A stretch of DNA of 64,000 bases from PoT sp049331405. GTDB lineage: Bacteria > Planctomycetota > Planctomycetia > Isosphaerales > Isosphaeraceae. Below the pieces are notes generated by a model. It worked only from the letters and a program-made list of their open reading frames with translations, was not told the origin of the DNA and ran no database searches. The position numbers were made by a program, and so were the translations under genes. Shown here one piece after another: positions 61,738 to 64,000 of the stretch. Each line of letters starts with the position of its first letter. The first letter of the stretch is position 1. The DNA lies in the NCBI RefSeq assembly GCF_049331405.1, contig NZ_CP186274.1:9362001-9426000 (forward strand). The letters run 5' to 3'.

Positions 61738-62949
61738 TCACTTCTGCGGCTTCGGGTCCGGGAGTTCGGCGGGGACCTGCGCGACGACGGTCTGGAGCAA
61801 GGCCGCGGCGACCCGACGGACCTCGGAACTGGGATGGGCCAGTTGCTCGACGAGCCTCGAGCTGAGTTTGGCGAGGACCGCCGGGCCGGCCGGATTGAGG
61901 ACTTCCATCGCCTCGAGGCGCGCGGCTTCAGGGAACAGGGGGTCTGTGACCAGCGTCGAGAGGATCTCGATCGACCGCGGCTTGAGGGAACCATCAAGCC
62001 GCGCGATCATCTGTCCCACCTGGGCCCGGATCGTCGGGTCTTCTTCCTTGGCCCAGCTCTTTTCGAAGAGCGGCAAGGCGACGCTCGCCCGAGGGCCCAT
62101 CGTGACCAGGCACTCCAAGATATCCGGACGGACGGCATCCTCGACCTCGCCAAACAACCTGGCCAGTGCGACGGCCGCCTGGTTCTGGACGGCGTCGCTC
62201 GAGCCCATCAGGGTGTGGAGGACCTCATTGCGATCTCCGATTGGCTCGGGATCGCTCAGGAGGGTCAGCAGGGTCCCTATCGCACGCGGCTCTTCGGGGT
62301 CCCTCAGGACCGACATCAGGGTCCTGGCCGCAAGCATGCGCACCCTGCGGTCCTTGTCGTCCAGCAAGGCGTTGAGTTTCTCGAGGAATTCCGGGCTCCC
62401 CCCATACTGGCCGAGGGCGACCACGGCTTCGGCCCGGACCATGCTTTCCGGGTCCGCGAGCCTTTGATTCAAGACGGAGAGGGACTTCACTCTCACGCTC
62501 GGATCGAGCCCGCTCTGGGCCAGCACCAACGGGTCGGTCGGGTTGAGGATGGGGGCCATGATCCCGAGCCCTCGGGTCGCCTCGACCCTGATCAATACCT
62601 CGGGGTCCATGGCCGCGGAGAGGAGCATGGGCACGATCAACCCTGGCTTCTGGATCATCACGCCCAGGTGCCGATACGCCAGCGCTCTAAGCTCGACACG
62701 AGGATCGCTCGTCAACTTCACGAAGACCGGCCGGGCGATATCCTCACCCTGACTCGATAGCCCCTGCGCAGCGACCTCGCGCCGGGCTGGGTCCGGCCCC
62801 TGCAAATCGACCAGGAAGTTGTCCCGCTGACCCTGCTGCAACACCCAGGGCCGGATGCTCACGGCCCCCGACACCACCAGGACGACGACGGCCAGGAACA
62901 AGGTCGAATAGAAGAGCGGACCAAAGACGCGCTGTCGCGGCTGGGACAT
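61738..62949 (-). CDS. Membrane-anchored HEAT-repeat protein
   Basis: The 403-residue protein has a single transmembrane helix near the N-terminus (FYSTLFLAVVVLVVSGAVSI). HEAT-type helical repeats follow, such as DPRVELRALAYRHLGVMI, DPESMVRAEAVVALGQYGG and DKDRRVRMLAARTLMSVL, which probably form a binding scaffold. The gene ends 17 bases from the convergent DUF1501 gene. The partner protein is unknown. Confidence 0.82.
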   Translation of the reverse strand: MSQPRQRVFGPLFYSTLFLAVVVLVVSGAVSIRPWVLQQGQRDNFLVDLQGPDPARREVAAQGLSSQGEDIARPVFVKLTSDPRVELRALAYRHLGVMIQKPGLIVPMLLSAAMDPEVLIRVEATRGLGIMAPILNPTDPLVLAQSGLDPSVRVKSLSVLNQRLADPESMVRAEAVVALGQYGGSPEFLEKLNALLDDKDRRVRMLAARTLMSVLRDPEEPRAIGTLLTLLSDPEPIGDRNEVLHTLMGSSDAVQNQAAVALARLFGEVEDAVRPDILECLVTMGPRASVALPLFEKSWAKEEDPTIRAQVGQMIARLDGSLKPRSIEILSTLVTDPLFPEAARLEAMEVLNPAGPAVLAKLSSRLVEQLAHPSSEVRRVAAALLQTVVAQVPAELPDPKPQK

Positions 62950-63100
62950 GCTCGGCCCCCGTTTCGCTCGCTCGCTTGAATGCCTCTCGATTCAACTCAA
63001 GTATCATCGAATTCGGACATGCAAAGCAAGGCACTCCTCAGACAATAGCCTGAGGGCGATGTCTGGGCGAGTCGTTGGGGCGTCGCGAGGGATTCGAGGT

Positions 63101-64000
63101 TCAACCCGCCGACTCGATCTCCTTGCGGAGCTCCTTGGCCTCGGGGTGGTCGGGGTCTTCCTTGAGGATGGCGTCGAGGGTCGCCTTGGCGGTGGCCGCG
63201 TCCTTGTTCTCGAACTGGGCGCGTGCGAGCTTGACCTTGAGGTCGTTGGGCTTCTTGGCCTTCAGCTCGAGGGCCGTCTCGTACTCCTCGATGGCCCCGG
63301 CGTACTTCTTCTGGCCGGCGAGGGCGTCGGCGAGGAAGGCGTGGTTGGCGGGGTCGTAGCAGTTGACGTAGAGGCATTCCATCGCCCATTTCTCCGCCTT
63401 CTCCGGCTGCTTGGCGGCGAGATGTCGCTCGGCCAGGGCCTTGCGGACGTCGAGGTCGTCGGCGTCGTTGTCGGCGAGCATCGCCAGGTCCTCGAGGAAC
63501 TTGGCGGTGTTCTTCTTGCGGAGGTGGACCCGGGCCAGGCCCGCGACCCACTTGCTATGCGCGGGGTCGTCCTTGCGGGCGAGTTCGTAGAGCCGCTCGG
63601 CCTCATCGAGCTTGCCGGCCTTCATCTGGAGCTCGGCCAGGAGGTCGACGACGCGCTCGTTCGGCTTGTCGGGGTCGAACGCCGGCTCGAGCAGTTCCAG
63701 GGCCGCGGCCTCGTCGCCCAGGACCTTGTACAGGATCTGGGCCTTCACGTAGCTGGCCAGTGGGTGGTGCGGCTTGAGCTTGAGGGCCTTGTCGGCCAGG
63801 GGACGGGCTTCGCGATAATCGCGGCGGGCGAAGTGCTCGTAGGCCATTTTCGCGTTGAGGTCCGGGTCCTCGGGGGACTGCTTGAGCATGCGCTCGAGCT
63901 GCGAGAACTTCACCGGCTTCTCTTCGTTGACGCGGGTCCGGATCGTCTTGATAACCTCATCGAGGTAGGTCAGGTAGCCGGCCTCGAAGTCGGCCTTCTC
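63101..64000 (-). CDS. Tetratricopeptide-repeat protein, 5' end outside the window
   Basis: The frame is open to the last base, so the start lies beyond the window; at least 299 residues are visible. The first 30 residues seen (ending VNEEKPVKFSQLERMLKQ) continue directly into TPR-like helices (PDLNAKMAYEHFARRDYREA, HHPLASYVKAQILYKV, GKLDEAERLYELARKDD, AKATLDAILKEDPDHPEA). A GTG at 63913 is inside the frame and should not be taken as the start. It is probably a scaffold or outer-membrane assembly type of protein. Confidence 0.83.
   Translation of the reverse strand, partial: EKADFEAGYLTYLDEVIKTIRTRVNEEKPVKFSQLERMLKQSPEDPDLNAKMAYEHFARRDYREARPLADKALKLKPHHPLASYVKAQILYKVLGDEAAALELLEPAFDPDKPNERVVDLLAELQMKAGKLDEAERLYELARKDDPAHSKWVAGLARVHLRKKNTAKFLEDLAMLADNDADDLDVRKALAERHLAAKQPEKAEKWAMECLYVNCYDPANHAFLADALAGQKKYAGAIEEYETALELKAKKPNDLKVKLARAQFENKDAATAKATLDAILKEDPDHPEAKELRKEIESAG

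Noticed and set aside
63101..63913. GTG at 63913 as the start of the TPR protein
   Set aside because: The frame is open up to base 64000 with protein-like residues, so the true start is beyond the window.

Overview
The window is GC-rich chromosomal DNA that most resembles a planctomycete, probably of the Isosphaeraceae type (Singulisphaera, Paludisphaera or Tautonia-like). This is an inference from gene families, not from a database search. The indicators are a DUF1501 protein with a Tat signal, a DUF1559 pseudopilin-like protein, two exported beta-repeat proteins with LEPR-XLL-like N-terminal motifs, a giant Ser/Thr kinase fusion, an HTTM (vitamin-K-carboxylase-like) protein, and many exported or membrane proteins of unknown role. 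No tRNA, rRNA, CRISPR array, insertion sequence or prophage was seen.

Layout. 1-2.3 kb holds the start of a LacI-type regulator with a candidate operator, a Bax-inhibitor-1 protein and an exported trypsin-like protease. 2.4-8.4 kb is a minus-strand cluster of a polytopic membrane protein, UbiX, UbiD, an SRPBCC protein and a second UbiD. This is a complete prenyl-FMN (de)carboxylase module of unknown substrate. 8.7-12.2 kb has small DUF proteins (DUF1569, DUF4259, DUF4188), an inositol-monophosphatase-like enzyme and an RluA pseudouridine synthase. 12.4-13.2 kb has two very small stress-type genes and a strong terminator. 13.6-21.6 kb encodes two hybrid histidine kinases, one of them with nine near-identical HAMP repeats. 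22.3-25.1 kb has an exported methyltransferase, a family 2 glycosyltransferase and a Cys-Tyr-Ser-Ser repeat surface protein. 25.6-28.0 kb is a three-gene operon around an HTTM-DCC fusion.

28.2-34.4 kb is a sulfur block. An Rrf2-type regulator with its own inverted-repeat operator is followed by a sulfate ABC transporter (binding protein, CysT, CysW, CysA) and then a sulfotransferase. 34.5-37.3 kb is an exported double M16 peptidase. 38.2-46.1 kb holds two large exported beta-repeat proteins around an aminotransferase, each bounded by a clear hairpin terminator. 46.2-49.9 kb holds an ABC ATPase, a large membrane protein and a MazG-type enzyme. 50.3-55.2 kb is one 1627-residue fusion of Ser/Thr kinase, STAND NTPase, transmembrane segment, helical repeats and an FGE/SUMF1-like domain, followed by one or two possible tiny genes. 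55.5-58.5 kb is a three-gene minus-strand glycan cluster. 58.9-64 kb has the DUF1559 protein, the DUF1501 protein, a HEAT-repeat protein and a TPR protein cut by the window end.

The best candidates for undescribed biology are the CYSS-repeat protein, the kinase-STAND-FGE fusion with its translationally coupled small ORF, the nine-HAMP kinase with homogenised DNA repeats, and the three-gene HTTM operon. Start codons were moved from the longest frame to the ATG/GTG/TTG best supported by a ribosome binding site or domain start; TTG and GTG starts are used.
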